This document shows, piece after piece, positions 1 through 11,215 of a stretch of DNA of 64,000 bases; position 1 is the first letter of the stretch; every line of letters starts with the position of its first letter. This DNA is from Cherax quadricarinatus (Eukaryota; Arthropoda; Malacostraca; Decapoda; Parastacidae). The DNA is taken from assembly GCF_038502225.1 (NCBI RefSeq), contig NC_091378.1, positions 11,139,456-11,203,455 of the forward strand. The letters are read 5' to 3'. Under the pieces are notes generated by a model that searched no databases, had not been told where the DNA came from, and was given only the letters and a program-made list of their open reading frames with translations. Position numbers and translations under genes: made by a program.

Positions 1-109
1 TTACGATAGTTCCAGCTACAATATTCATTTTAAAAGTACTCATTAACAGTTTCTCTAAAATTTCAGAATAAAAGCCTACATTAACCATTAAATAGTTAAA
101 CACCTCCTA

Positions 110-266
110 AGAAAGAGAAGGGATTTAGAAGTGCTGAATGTGGTGGATCACATGATGTAGGGTTAACAAACATTAACATGAGAGGTCGCCTCTCATGTCA
201 CTATTTGTTGACCATACATCATGTGATCCACCACCTTCAGCACGTCTAAATCCCTTGTGTTTCTTT
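110..266. repeat. Foldback (inverted-repeat) element
   Basis: Two arms of about 76 bases (110-185 and 189-266) are near-perfect reverse complements with a loop of about 3 bases. The arms share GGATTTAGA, GTGGTGGATCACATGATGTA and ACATGAGAGG, with a few mismatches that argue against a recent assembly artefact. This is a MITE-like or foldback element. No coding capacity is visible and no target duplication could be fixed. Confidence 0.8.
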
Positions 267-683
267 CGAGTTAAAATTAGGTAAGTAGTATGGATTTGAG
301 CCTCCATATGCTAAATGGGAAACCATTTTATATTTTCTACAAAGTTTTGAAATCTGATTTTTTTTATAATGGGAATGAGAGTTGTAAAAAATAAAAAAAA
401 TGTTAGGTTAGTTAAAGAATAAAAATGGTAAATGCTTCTGCAAGTAGTGGGCCAGAGAAGATGGGACACGAAGTGAAGAATTAAACATGTTTATAACACC
501 TGGCTATTATTTTAGTATAGAGGTTATTTGAAGGTGCTGAACGTGGACAGTGTAGAGGACGAGGTAACCAGCCATCAGCCTAGTTGGTGTTTGACACTTT
601 AATTCTGATGAAGAGGCTGGTTCAGGAGCCGAGACTTGATTCTTGCAGACACAAATAGGCGACCAGACATGTATACTCACGCA
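267..683. other. AT-rich stretch without a recognised gene
   Basis: No convincing coding region, RNA gene or repeat was recognised here. The sequence is AT-rich with poly-A and poly-T runs. Confidence 0.5.
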
Positions 684-917
<234 letters not shown>

Positions 918-925
918 GAAGGAGG

Positions 926-3495
926 GGTTACCTGGAGGTTACCTGGAGGTTATTCCGGGGATCAACGTCCCCGCGGCCCGGTCCATGACCAGGCCTCACG
1001 ATGGATCAGGGCCTGATCAACCAGGCTGTTACTGCTGGCCGCACACAGTCCAACGTACGAGCCACAGCCCGGCTGATCCGGCACTGACTTTAGGTATCTG
1101 TCCAGCTCTCTCTTGAAGGCAGCCAGGGGTTTATTGGCAATTCCCCTAATGCTTGATGGGAGGCTGTTAAACAGTTTTGGGCCCCGGACACACATGGTGT
1201 TGGGGGCATTTTGCATCGCCTGCCCAGTCTTTTACTTTCGTAGGGAGTGATTTCTGTGTGCAGATTTGGGACCATTCCTTCCAAGATTTTCCAAGTGTAG
1301 ATTATGATATATCTCTCCCTCCTGCGTTCCAACGAGTACAAGTCAAGTGCTTCCAAGCGTTCCCAGTAGTTAAGGTGCTTGACAGAACTTATACGTGCAG
1401 TAAAGGATCTCTGTACACTCTCTAGATCTGCGATTTCACCTGCTTTGAATGGAGATGTTAATGTACAGCAGTATTCCAGCCTAGAGAGAACAAGTGATTT
1501 GAAAAGGATCATCATGGGCTTGGCATCTCTCGTTTTGAAAGTTCTCATTATCCATCCTATCATTTTCTTTGCACGTGCGATCGTGGCACTGTTGTGATCC
1601 TTGAAAGTGAGATCCTCAGACATTACTACTCCCAGGTCCCTTACATTAGTTTTCCGCTCTATTGTATGGCCGGAGTCAGTAGTATACTCTGTTCTAGTTA
1701 TTATCTCCTCCAGTTTTCCATAACGGAGTAGTTGGAATTTGTCCTCATTGAACATCATATTGTTTACCGTTGCCCATTGGAAAACTTTGTTTGTATCTTC
1801 TTGGAGATTAACCGCGTCCTCAGCAGATGACATCCTCATGCAGATCCTAGTATCATCCGCAAAGGATGATACGGTGCTGTGGTGTATATCTCTGTTTATG
1901 TCTGATATGAGGATAAGGAATAAGATGGGGGCGAGTACTGTGCCTTGTGGAACAGAGCTCTTCACTATGGCAGCCTCCGATTTAACTCTGTTGACCACTA
2001 CTCTTTGTGTTCGATTTGTTAGGAAGTTTGAAGATCCATCTCCCCACTTTCCCAGTTATTCCTTTAGCACGTATTTTATGGGCTATTACGCCATGATCGC
2101 ATTTGCCAAATGCTTTTGCAAAGTCTGTGTATATTACATCTGCATTCTGATTTTCTTCCAGTGCATCCAAGGCCATGTCATAGTGATCCAGTAGTTGTGA
2201 GAGGCAGAAGCGACCTGCCCTGAACCCATGTTGCCCTGGATTGTGCAGATTTTGGGAATCCAGGTGATTTGCAATCCTGCTTCTTAGCACTCTTTCAAAG
2301 ATTTTTATGATGTGGGACGTCAGAGCTATTGGTCTATAGTTCTTAGCTAATGCTTTGCTGCCACCTTTATGGAGTGGGGCTATATCTGTTGTTTTAAGTG
2401 ACTGTGGAATTTCACCCATGTCCAAGCTCCTCCTCCATAGTGTACTTAGGGCACGCGAGAGGGGTTTCTTGCAGTTCTTAATGAAAACAGAGTTCCACGA
2501 GTCTGGGCCCGGGGCTGAGTGCATAGGCATGTTGTCAACGGCTTTTTCGAAATCTATCGGAGTTAGGGTAATGTCGGAAATCTGGCATACATTTATGGAG
2601 TTTTCAGGCTCATTCATGAAGAAATCATTTGGGTCGTCGATCCTCAGACCGATTAGTGGTTCACTAAACATAGAGTTGTACTGGGATTTCAATATTTCAC
2701 TCATTTCATTGTTGTCATCTGTGTAAGTCCCATCCTGTCTGAGTAAGGGCCCGATACTAGATGTGGTATTTGCCTTGTTTTTGGCATATGAAAAGAAATA
2801 TTTTGAATTTCTTTCAATTTCACTAATAGCTTTAAGCTCCTCCTGCCTCTCCTGGTTCCTGTAAGAGTCATTTAGCTTAAGTTCGATAGTTTCCACTTCC
2901 CTGGTCAGCGCCTCCTTTCGTGTATCAGATGTTCTAGCACTCCTGAGGAGCTCAGTGACTCTTCGTCGTCTTCTGTAGAGGGAGCGTCTTTTTCTCTCCA
3001 GTTTACTCCTGCTCTTCTTCTTTCTTAGGGGAATATGCCTAGAACATGCTTCGGCTACCAGGAAGTTGATCCTTTCAAGGCACTGGTTTGGATCCATGTC
3101 ATTTAAGACATCTTCCCAACATGTTTCGTTTAGGACATGGTTTACCTGGTCCCAGTTGATGTTCTTGTTGAAGTTGTATTTTGTGAAGACACCTTCACAG
3201 GTACATGCATTCTGCTGATCAGGACCCCTATGCATGTACGTCTGGACTTCGATTAGGTTGTGATCGGAATTAGTTGTTTTTGATATTCTTATGTCTCTTA
3301 TCAGGTCCTCATTATTTGTGAAGATAAGGTCAAGTGTGTTTTCTAGTCTTGTTGGCTCCACTATCTGCTGGCTTAAGGTGTGTTTTTCGCAGAGACTTAG
3401 TAGCTCATGTGTGTGTGACCTTTCATCTGCGCTACCTCCGGGGATTGTTTCAGCTATAACATTATTTGCTACATTCTTTCATTTTGTATGCCTTA
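926..3495 (-). pseudogene. LINE A copy 1 (A1): reverse transcriptase part
   Basis: The minus strand encodes a non-LTR reverse transcriptase in two overlapping frames (3361-1982 and 1998-962) that meet at a frameshift near 1990. Visible motifs are NYRPIALTSHIIKIFERVL, GQHGFRAGRF, YTDFAKAFGKCDHG, SVPQGTVLAPILF and the catalytic FADD. The C-terminus ends in a conserved Pro/Gly-rich tail (PDQPGCG, then VDQA). The 3' end, near 926-975, carries the family's GGGGA-TCAACG-TCCCC hairpin. The element continues upstream beyond 4967 after a DNA-transposon insertion. The CR1/Jockey-group assignment is inference. The copy is inactive because of the frameshift and the insertion. Confidence 0.88.
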
Positions 3496-4966
3496 GGGGG
3501 CCGCCGGGCAAAATCTGTAACTCCGTTGTTTACTGTCCGATTTTCTCCAGTTTTGGTACACAAGACAAAGTCGTTTCACTCTTTCTTGAAAATATTTATC
3601 AAAAATATACCTCAAACAACAACTGAGAAATGACTGATTTACTGAAAATGCCATAGTGTTAAACTTTTATCTTATATGGGACTACGTGAGGTTGTTTGGA
3701 CACTTGGTGCCGAGAGAACAATGCTTATTCTTATTTTCTGTGACCACTTTTCTTTAAATGAACGTTTCTTTATTTCACAAAAAAATAGTTTGTTAGTTCC
3801 TGGAATATTGCAAAAAAATCTGCCCTTTACTCCCACATAACTCCCAAAGTATTTGGAATATTTCCAAAATTTGTTCACAGAAAATTAGAGAAGCAAGTAA
3901 GTTAAATTTATTCAGGTATACACAATACAGTTACATAGAATTATCATACATAGCAGCATATGTGTAGAGAACCTAGGATAACCCAACACATATGCTGCTA
4001 TGTATGATAATTCTATGTAACTGTATTGTGTATACCTGAATAAATTTACTTACTTCTCTAATTTTCTGTGAACAAATTTTGGAAATATTCCAAATACTTT
4101 GGGAGTTATGTGGGAGTAAAGGGCAGATTCATTATTCTACAACTTTTGTGAGTATTATATTCCATTTAATTCAGTAATAAAGGGAGAAAGTTGAACAATT
4201 GTTGAATAAGTTACTTCCGAGATATCGGCCGGGAGCGCCGGCCGGCCCCCGTCTCAAAAAAAAAAAAAAATTTCGCGAAAATCGCGTTTGTTTGGGTGTA
4301 TTTCTTAGTAAACTGATGTTCTAGTGCAATTAGCCTCTTCAAAACACCGTTTTCTCTTACTCGGAGACTAAAGAATACGACATGAGACGACATGGAGAGG
4401 AGTAGCTCAATATTTATCGAAATATTCCCGATAATCTTTCGTCATATTATGGCCTATTTTATTCAGTCTAGAGTATATAACATGTTTGTATGTTATTTAT
4501 AGTGTTTATTATATCATATTAGATCAATTCTGATAGAAAAATAAGCTGTAGAGTTGATATATAAGCTGATATAAGCGTAATAATGAGTGATTTCTCCTGG
4601 CGCGGCAACCCTTCCGCGCATCATGATATGATTAATGACTGTTGCTAAATCTAGGGATAAGCTCCGCCTTCAGTTTTATGATGCCAAGTAGTCAGTTATT
4701 ATATTAGAAAGTATAATGCAAGAAAAAGCGATAAACAAGGAAAAATTTCCAAAATATATATGGGCCGTGAGCAGACTCGCTACCAACATCGCCGTCACCA
4801 TACCTGATATAAATGGCTATAATTTCTTGTAGAAACGTCGTAGAACATTCATTCTGGTACCATTGTGTTGCCAAAGAGTTGAGCTATTTTTCAGTATATA
4901 TAACTCAATTTCCATATTTTTTCGATTTTTCGGTGAGCGCGCGCGGAAAATTGCCCTACAGCCCCC
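3496..4966. mobile_element. Non-autonomous DNA transposon 1 (GGGGC-ended)
   Basis: A 1.47 kb insertion splits LINE A1: host sequence ending CCTTAG at 3496 resumes as CTTAGG at 4966, matching the uninterrupted copy at 9360. The ends are inverted repeats (left GGGGCCGCCGGGCAA, right complement GGGGCTGTAGGGCAA). The target duplication is about 3-5 bases (TTA to CTTAG); run-length ambiguity in the G/C termini prevents an exact call. The interior has no transposase, a large hairpin (3820-4126) and a GC-rich patch near 4222-4250. Segments such as TTCTACGACGTTTCTACAAG near 4845 are similar to the element at 53407-54918, so the two form a family. Confidence 0.82.
3820..4126. repeat. Large inverted repeat inside the DNA transposon
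   Basis: Arms of about 142-146 bases (3820-3965 and 3985-4126) are almost perfectly complementary around a loop of about 20 bases. The arms contain the sequence TTATTCAGGTATACAC and its neighbours, also found at 33080-33160, so a SINE-tail-like repeat was captured and duplicated in inverted orientation. Confidence 0.85.
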
Positions 4967-5550
4967 TTAGGTTGAAATCACCAAGCAGTAAGATGTTTGG
5001 GGATGGAGCTGGAAGGTTTTCCAAACAGTAATCAATTTTCAGTAGTTGTTCCTTGAACTGTTGTGAGGTTGCATCTGGTGGCTTGTATACAACCACAATG
5101 ACTAGGTTTTGGTTCTCGATCTTTATTGATAGAACTTCAACTACCTCATTTGTGATGTTCAGCAACTCCGTGCAGATAAGGGACTCTTTGACATACAGGC
5201 CAACCCCCCCTTGTTGCCTGTTTTTTTCTGTCGCATCTAAAAAGATTGTAATCACTTATCCATATTTCACTGTCAAAGTGATCTTTTGTGTGAGTCTCTG
5301 TGAAGGCTGCAAACATTGCATTAGACTCCTCTAGAAGTCCACTGATAAAAGGTATTTTGTTGTTGGTGGATGGCTTAAGGCCCTGTATATTAGCAAATAT
5401 GAACGAGGTTGTATTCTGTGTTTGTTGGGGGGATTTTGTTACTGGCATCAGTAGTTGTAATTCTGGAGGGCCATGGGTGGCCACTGGCTGCGCCTCCAGT
5501 CCAACAAGGCTCCAAGGTGGTGGACTATTTTTGTTATTTCCTTCCATTTT
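4967..5550 (-). pseudogene. LINE A1: endonuclease part
   Basis: This is the continuation of A1 upstream of the DNA transposon. Frames 5255-4956 and 5547-5146 encode an APE-type endonuclease: FAAFTETHTKDHFDSEIW (a TETH motif), GGVGLYVKESLICTELL, VVVYKPPDATSQQFKEQLL and LLLGDFNLR. A frameshift near 5200-5250 separates the two frames. In LINEs this domain nicks target DNA before reverse transcription. Confidence 0.85.
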
Positions 5551-6067
5551 CTTTTTTCGTTTCCTGCCACTAAAAAATCACCTGGAGTTGGGTTGTCGTA
5601 GCTACTATTGTTTGTCTTGTGGGGTCTGTGCCTCCTGGTCCCTTTTAGATGGTATGCAGGGCACTCGATGTTGTAACACTGCTTCTGGAGGACCGAGGAG
5701 TGGCACATTTTTGGGTGAAAGAAAGTACAGGAAGAACGACACACTCCTTTAGACAGCAGGTCGCTACATTTTTTGGGATGGTCAAAGTTGCATGTCCCAT
5801 TTTTTCCCCTGTTATTCCATGCTTACAGATGCCCCAAGCATAATATTTGCACAAATTCACCTTTGGTTGAGAATTGTTGGGAGGTGTGTTGTCAATTTCT
5901 GCAGGTTCTGGGACTGCACTATAATCCTCAGTATCCAAGCCAGGGCCACCCCGTCCTGGATTCCATCTACTTTCCCCAGTAGAGGAAGGAGACTCCTCTC
6001 CAACATCTGTACTGTGGGCCACGGTCTTGTGCAATGATGGTGAGGATGATGAAGTCTGGAGGGACAT
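5448..6067 (-). pseudogene. LINE A1: ORF1 with CCCH zinc fingers
   Basis: Minus-strand frames 6067-5645 and 5744-5448 encode an ORF1 fragment with Cys/His clusters of CCCH type: CKYYAWGICKHG, CRSSCTFFHPKMC and CYNIECPAYH. The upstream part is Ser/Pro-rich (SLQTSSSSPS). The same arrangement is found in copy A3 at 9930-10300. ORF1 proteins of LINEs generally bind the element RNA; that role is assumed here. The frame is broken and the PHD part seen in A3 was not found. Confidence 0.7.
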
Positions 6068-6379
6068 CTGAACTGTAGTATCGGCGCGCCTTTGGCAAGA
6101 AAACAGTGAAGTGAATGATGGCGAAAATGTTTCTTCTTTTTCCGCCGGCGTGTTAAAAAATAATTCCTTTATTCCTACAACTCATACATAATTTACAAAA
6201 AAAAAAAAAATGTATATTTTCACACAAAAAATTTGTCTCATGAAAACACTGACTTGTGTTTATGCTACTTGAAATTGAATGAAAATTATAACAGTGGAGT
6301 AATAATAATATTTTTTATGATTTTATGAGCGAAAATGGTCGGGTTTGAGAATGACCTGCCTAGCATGAGTCAGCAGGCT
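6068..6379. other. Spacer between LINE A1 and LINE A2
   Basis: No gene was recognised. It probably contains the 5' end of A1 followed by AT-rich sequence with a poly-A run near 6199-6212. Confidence 0.4.
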
Positions 6380-6727
6380 CGGTGCTGTGGCTTACATCGC
6401 TGTCTATATCAGATATGATGATAAGAAAAACGATGGGAGCGAGTACTGTGCCTTGCGGAACAGACCTCATTACTGTAGCCATCTCTGACTTGACTCATTT
6501 TGTGCGTTGTTACACCATGGTCGCACTTGTCGATGGCTTTTGCAAAGTCTTTGTATACTGCATCTGTATTTTGTTTGTCCTTCAGCCACGACCATGTCAT
6601 AGTGGTCCAGTAGTTGTGAGAGGCAGAAGCCACCTTCTCTGAACCCATACTGCCCTGGGTTGTGACATTGTTGGGTATCCAAGTGGCTGGAGATCTTGCT
6701 TCTTAGAACCCTTTCAAAGATTTTTAT
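6380..6727 (-). pseudogene. LINE A2, left part of a split copy
   Basis: A short family A reverse-transcriptase fragment has internal deletions (frames 6648-6409 and 6682-6470; compare 7720-8150 of A3). Its sequence stops at CTTTCAAAGATTTTTAT where the 3' end of A3 begins. It resumes at 11101 with GATGTGGGAC, exactly the continuation seen in A1 near 2300. Confidence 0.8.
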
Positions 6728-6856
6728 TACCTGGAGTTTACCTGGAGAGAGTTCCGGGGGTCAACGCCCCCGCAGCCAGGTCTGTGACCAGGCCTCATTG
6801 TGGATCAGAGCCTGATCAACCAGGCTGTTACTGCTGGCTGCACGCAATCCAACGTA

Positions 6857-9223
6857 CTAGCCACAGCCCGGCTGGTCAGGTACCAACTTTAGGTGCTTGT
6901 CCGTTGCCTGTTTGAAGACAGCCAGGGGTCTATTGGTAATCCCCCTTATGTATGCTGGGAGGCAGTTGAACAGTCTCGGGCCCCTGACACTTATTGTATT
7001 GTCTCTTAACGTGCTAGTGACACCCCTGCTTTTCATTGGGGGGATGTTGCATCGTCTCCCGAGTCTTTTGCTTTCGTTGTGAGTGATTTTCGTGTGCAAG
7101 TTCGGTACTAGTCCCTCTAGGATTTTCCAGGTGTATATAATCATGCATCTCTCCCGCCTGCGTTCCAGGGAGTAAAGGTTCAGGAACTTCAAGTGCTCCC
7201 AGTAATTGAGGTGTTTTATCTCCGTTATGCGCGCCGTGAAGGTTCTCTGTACATTTTCTAGGTCAGCAATTTCACCTGCCTTGAAAGGTGCTGTTAGTGT
7301 GCAGCAATATTCCAGCCTAGATAGAACAAGCGACCTGAAGAGTGTCATCATGGGCTTGATATCCCTAGTTTTGAAGGTTCTCATTATCCATCCTGTCATT
7401 TTTTCTAGCAGATGCGATTGATACAATGTTATGGTCCTTGAAGGTGAGATCCTCCGACATGATCACTCCAAGGTCTTTGGCGTTGTTTTTCGCTCTATTT
7501 TGTGGATGGAATTTCTTTTGTATTCTGAAGAAGTTTTAATTTCCTCATGTTTACCATATCGGAGTAATTGAAATTTCTCATCGTTGAACTTCATATAGTT
7601 TTCTGCAGCCCACTCAAAGATTTGGTTGATGTCCGCCTGGAGCCTTGCAGTGTCTGCAATGGAAGACACTGTCATGTAGATTCGGGTGTCATCTGCAAAG
7701 GGCACGGTGCTGTGGCTGACATCCTTGTCTATGTCAGATATGAGGATGAGAAACAAGATGGGAGCGAGTACTGTGCCTTGTGGAACAGAGCTTTTCACCG
7801 TAGCCGCCTCAGACTTTACTCTGTTGACTACTACTCTTTGTGTTCTGTTTGTGAGGAAATTATAGATCCATCTATCAACTTTTCCTGTTATTCCTTCAGC
7901 ATGCATTTTGTGCACTATTACGTCATGGTCGCACTTGTCGAAGGCTTTTGCAAAGTCTGTATATATTACATCTGCATTATTTTTGCCTTCTAGTACATCT
8001 TGGACCTTGTCGTAGTGATCCAGTAGCTGAGACAGACAGGAGCGACCTGCTCAAAACCCATGTTGCCCTGGGTTGTGTAATTGATGGGTATCTAGCAATC
8101 TTGCTTCTTAGGACCCTTTCAAAGATTTTTATGATATGGGATGTTAGTCCTATCGGTCTGAGGTTCTTTGCTATTGCTTTACCGCCCCTTTTGTGGAGTG
8201 GGGCTATGTCTGTTATTTTTAGTAACTGTGGGACGACCCCCTGTGTCCATTCTCCCTCTCCATAGGATGGTAAAAGCTCGTGATAGGGGCTTCTTGCAGT
8301 TCTTGATGAACACGGAGTTCCATGAGTCTGGCACTGGGGCAGAGTGCATGGGCATGTCATTTATCGCCTGTTCAAAGTCATTTGGTGTCAGGATAATATC
8401 AGATAGGCTTGTGTTAACTAAATTCTGTGGCTCTCTCATAAAAAGTTCATTTTGATCTTCGACTCTCAGTCCGGTTAGCGGCTTGCTAAAAACTGAGTCA
8501 TACTGGGACTTGAGTAGCTCACTCATTTCTTTGCTGTCATCTGTGTAGGACCCATCTTGTTTAAGTAGGGGCCAAATACTGGATGTTGTTCTCGACTTCG
8601 ATTTGGCATAATAAAAGAAATACTTTGGGTTTCTTTCGATTTCATTTATGGCTTTTAGTTCTTCCCGCGATTCCTGACTCCTATAAGATTCCTTTAGCTA
8701 AAGTTCGATGTTTGCTATTTCTCTGACCAGTGACCTACGCATTTCAGAAATATTGGCCTCTTTTAGCCGCTGTTATTCTTTTCCATCACATGTAAAGGGA
8801 GCGCCTGTCTCTTTCTATTTTACATCTATTCCTTCTTTTTCTTAGAGGAATAAGCCTTGAGCATACATCGAATGCCACCGAGTTAATCTGTTCCAGGCAT
8901 AAGTTGGGGTCTGTGTTGCTTAGTCTATCTTCCCAGCTTATATCGTTGAGGACTTGATTTACTTGGTCCCACTTTATGTTCTTGTTATTGAAGTTAAATT
9001 TGGCGAAGGCTCCATCGTGACTAATCTCATTTTGTCGGTCTGGGGCTCCGCGCATACATGTCTGAACCTCGATTATGTCGTGATCTGAGTATATTGTTTT
9101 TGATATGGTAACATTTCGTATCAGATCATCATTGTTAGTGAAGATGAGGTCTAGTGTATTCTCCAGTCTAGTAGTCTCTATTATTTGCTGGTTTAAGTTG
9201 AATTTTGTGCAGAGATTTAATAG

Positions 9224-9225
<2 letters not shown>
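6857..9225 (-). pseudogene. LINE A3: reverse transcriptase
   Basis: Broken minus-strand frames (7426-6857, 7915-7463, 8360-7977, 8526-8179, 9055-8786) tile one reverse transcriptase colinear with A1. Visible pieces are NRTQRVVVNRVKSEAATVK, SVPQGTVLAPILFLILISD, the catalytic FADDTR, and the C-terminal AFKQATDKHLKLVPDQPGCG. At least four frame changes are needed to read it through. The region 8550-8790 also belongs to it but is poorly preserved. Confidence 0.85.

Positions 9226-9226
<1 letters not shown>

Positions 9227-9297
<71 letters not shown>
9227..9297. repeat. (GT)n microsatellite inside LINE A3 coding sequence
   Basis: About 35 GT units lie between the endonuclease and reverse-transcriptase parts of A3. 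The aligned place in A1 (3408-3417) has only TGTGTGTGTG. The array therefore expanded from a short coding GT run after the copies diverged. Confidence 0.9.
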
Positions 9298-9299
<2 letters not shown>

Positions 9300-9930
9300 T
9301 TCTCGTCAGAGCTGCCTCAAGGTGTTAGCACTGCAACAACATTATTTGCTATATTCCTCCATTTTAGGTGCCTCAAGTTGAAATCCCCCAGAGGCAAGAT
9401 GTTGGGTGCAGGAGCTGGCAGATTTTCCAGACAGTGGTCAATTTTTGACAGTTGTTCCTGGAATTGCTGGGACGTTGCATCCGGAGGCTTATAGACTACC
9501 ACAATGAATACTAGGTTTTGGTTCTCGATCTTTACTGCTAAAACTTCCACTACATCATTTGAGGCATTAAGCAGTTCTGTGCAAACAAGTGACTGCGATA
9601 TACAGGCCAACTCCTTCCCCCCACTTTTTGCCTGTTCACTGTCACATCTGTATAGGTTGTAACCTGGGATCCATATTTCGTTGTCCAAGTGATCCTTTAT
9701 GTGGGTCTCTGTGAAAGCCGCGAACATTGCATTTGCTTATGCAAGCTGTCCACGGATGAAAGGTATTTTGTTGTTCGTTGCTGGCTTTAGACTCTGTATA
9801 TTTGCAAAGAAGAATGTCATCGGACTGGTGGTATTGGTGGTACTGGGGAGGGGACTTTTTTTTCCGGCACTAGTATCTGTATCTGTTGGTTTGGAGTGGA
9901 GGCCATCGACTGTGGATCCACTCCAGAAAT
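9298..9930 (-). pseudogene. LINE A3: endonuclease
   Basis: Frame 9727-9317 encodes an APE-type endonuclease: MFAAFTETHIKDHLDNEIW, VEVLAVKIENQNLVF, VVVYKPPDATSQQFQEQLS and ILPLGDFNLRHLKW. It is colinear with 4967-5550 of A1. The upstream part (9740-9930) reads as a linker rich in Ser and Thr with in-frame stops. Confidence 0.85.
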
Positions 9931-10300
9931 GACTGGATTTGGCGTACGATTTCTGCCATTTCCTGCAATTTTTTTTTCCTTCCTGGCACTAAAAACCTCT
10001 CCCTCTTGAGTGGCTGTGGCTACCCAGGTTTTTCCATGGCCTGGATGTTTTGTATCTTTTTGTCCCCTTTAGATGGTGTACCTGGCAATTTAAGTTATAG
10101 CACAGTCTTTCCTGTACTGAAGAGGGACACATTTCAGGGTGAGAGCTTACAGGAAATGAGTTTGCATTTTCCTGTTGTCATATGGGCACGGCATTTTCTA
10201 GGGTGGTCATAGTTGCACGTCCCATCTGTTTTTCTAGATTTCCCATGCCTGCAGATACCAAGTGCATAGTATGTGCACAGGCTTGATTTCCGTTTGCCTT
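9931..10300 (-). pseudogene. LINE A3: CCCH zinc-finger part of ORF1
   Basis: The minus strand shows a broken reading frame with CCCH-like clusters (around CTYYALGICRHG, then CNYDHPRKC) corresponding to the fingers of A1 ORF1 at 5650-5860. Frame changes and stops interrupt it. Confidence 0.55.
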
Positions 10301-10488
10301 GGTTTCTGTGACTGTATTCCCTGTTGGTGCATGTTTACCTGTCTCATTCCTATCCTCACTAGTACTAATAATGGAGCTTTCACCAGTTGTTTCTGGTAAT
10401 ATAGCCTCACTATTGCTAGTGGAGTCCCCTTGTTTGCTATCTCCTGTGGTATTACCAGTTTGTAATATTGGTTTTATCTTGTCCTTGA

Positions 10489-11088
10489 CTACACTTGTTT
10501 CCCCACTACAGCTCCTGTCTCCCTCGAGGCCATTAATATGCCTTCCCTCATGCGTACATTTACTGACTCCCAGGACAGCACCTCCATCCTCATCATTACT
10601 GACTCCCAGGACAGCACCTCCATCCTCACATTACTGACTCTCACGACAGCACCTCCATCCTCACCATTACTGTCTCCCAGGACAGCATCTCCATCCTCAC
10701 CATTACTGACTCCCAGGACAGCACCTCCAGCTTCACCATTACTGTCTACCAGGGCAGCACCTCCAGTCTTACAGTTTCTGACTACATGGCCAGTATCAAG
10801 GGCAATACCATCCAGCCCAGACTTTTTATTTTGCCATCTGTTATAGAATTCTTCCAGGTTTTCTATGAAGGCTGCTTTGATGTTATCCTCTTTTAATACC
10901 AATGTGATTTTAATCCACAGATTTATCTCATTTGGGCATACCCAAAAACACTTCCCTGATTTAATACTGCTTGTAGATAGTTCTTGGATACCTGAACAAG
11001 GGGCATGACACCAATTTTCACAAAAATGGCAAGTAATCCATGTGGAAGCCCGTTTGTTTGATTTACTGCAGACTACACAAAGCTTCAT
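10489..11088 (-). CDS. LINE A3: ORF1 N-terminal part with PHD-like finger
   Basis: The likely start is the Met at 11088 (MKLCVVC); the upstream Met at 11112 lies in the flanking A2 copy. The protein begins with a Cys4-His-Cys3 pattern: CVVC, CHFC, HAPC and CFWVC. This matches a PHD zinc finger. A helical linker follows (LWIKITLVLKEDNIKAAFIENL), then a 12-residue repeat region (GVSNGEDGGAVL and variants, six or so copies at about 10540-10775). PHD-type fingers are known in ORF1 proteins of some CR1-like LINEs. The frame stays open for about 200 codons but the downstream CCCH part is broken. Confidence 0.75.
   Translation of the reverse strand: MKLCVVCSKSNKRASTWITCHFCENWCHAPCSGIQELSTSSIKSGKCFWVCPNEINLWIKITLVLKEDNIKAAFIENLEEFYNRWQNKKSGLDGIALDTGHVVRNCKTGGAALVDSNGEAGGAVLGVSNGEDGDAVLGDSNGEDGGAVVRVSNVRMEVLSWESVMMRMEVLSWESVNVRMREGILMASRETGAVVGKQV
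10540..10775 (-). repeat. 36-bp tandem repeat within LINE A3 ORF1
   Basis: About six imperfect copies of a 36-base unit related to ACTGACTCCCAGGACAGCAC encode a 12-residue repeat (SNGEDGGAVLGV) in frame on the minus strand. The repeat forms the linker after the PHD-like finger. Confidence 0.8.
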
Positions 11089-11095
11089 AACGTGA

Positions 11096-11215
11096 TTTAT
11101 GATGTGGGACATTTACACTCTCGGTCTGTAATTCTCTGCAATTGCTTTACTGCCGCCATTGAAGAGTGGGGCTATATCCATTGTTTTTAGTGACTGTGGG
11201 ATGACCCCTGTGTTC
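11096..11215 (-). pseudogene. LINE A2, right part of the split copy
   Basis: Continues the A2 reverse-transcriptase fragment interrupted at 6727. The sequence GATGTGGGAC through GAGTGGGGCTATATCC matches A1 at 2310-2390 and A3 at 8130-8210. Confidence 0.8.

Larger units (their letters stand above)
6728..11095 (-). mobile_element. LINE A3, near full-length copy inserted in LINE A2
   Basis: A family A element of 4.37 kb on the minus strand. From its 5' end (11095) it contains ORF1 with a PHD-like finger and CCCH fingers, an endonuclease, a reverse transcriptase and a 3' end with the hairpin GGGGG-TCAACG-CCCCC (6756-6771). The flanks TTTAT at 6723-6727 and 11096-11100 are a likely short target duplication. 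Several frameshifts make it non-functional. Confidence 0.85.
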
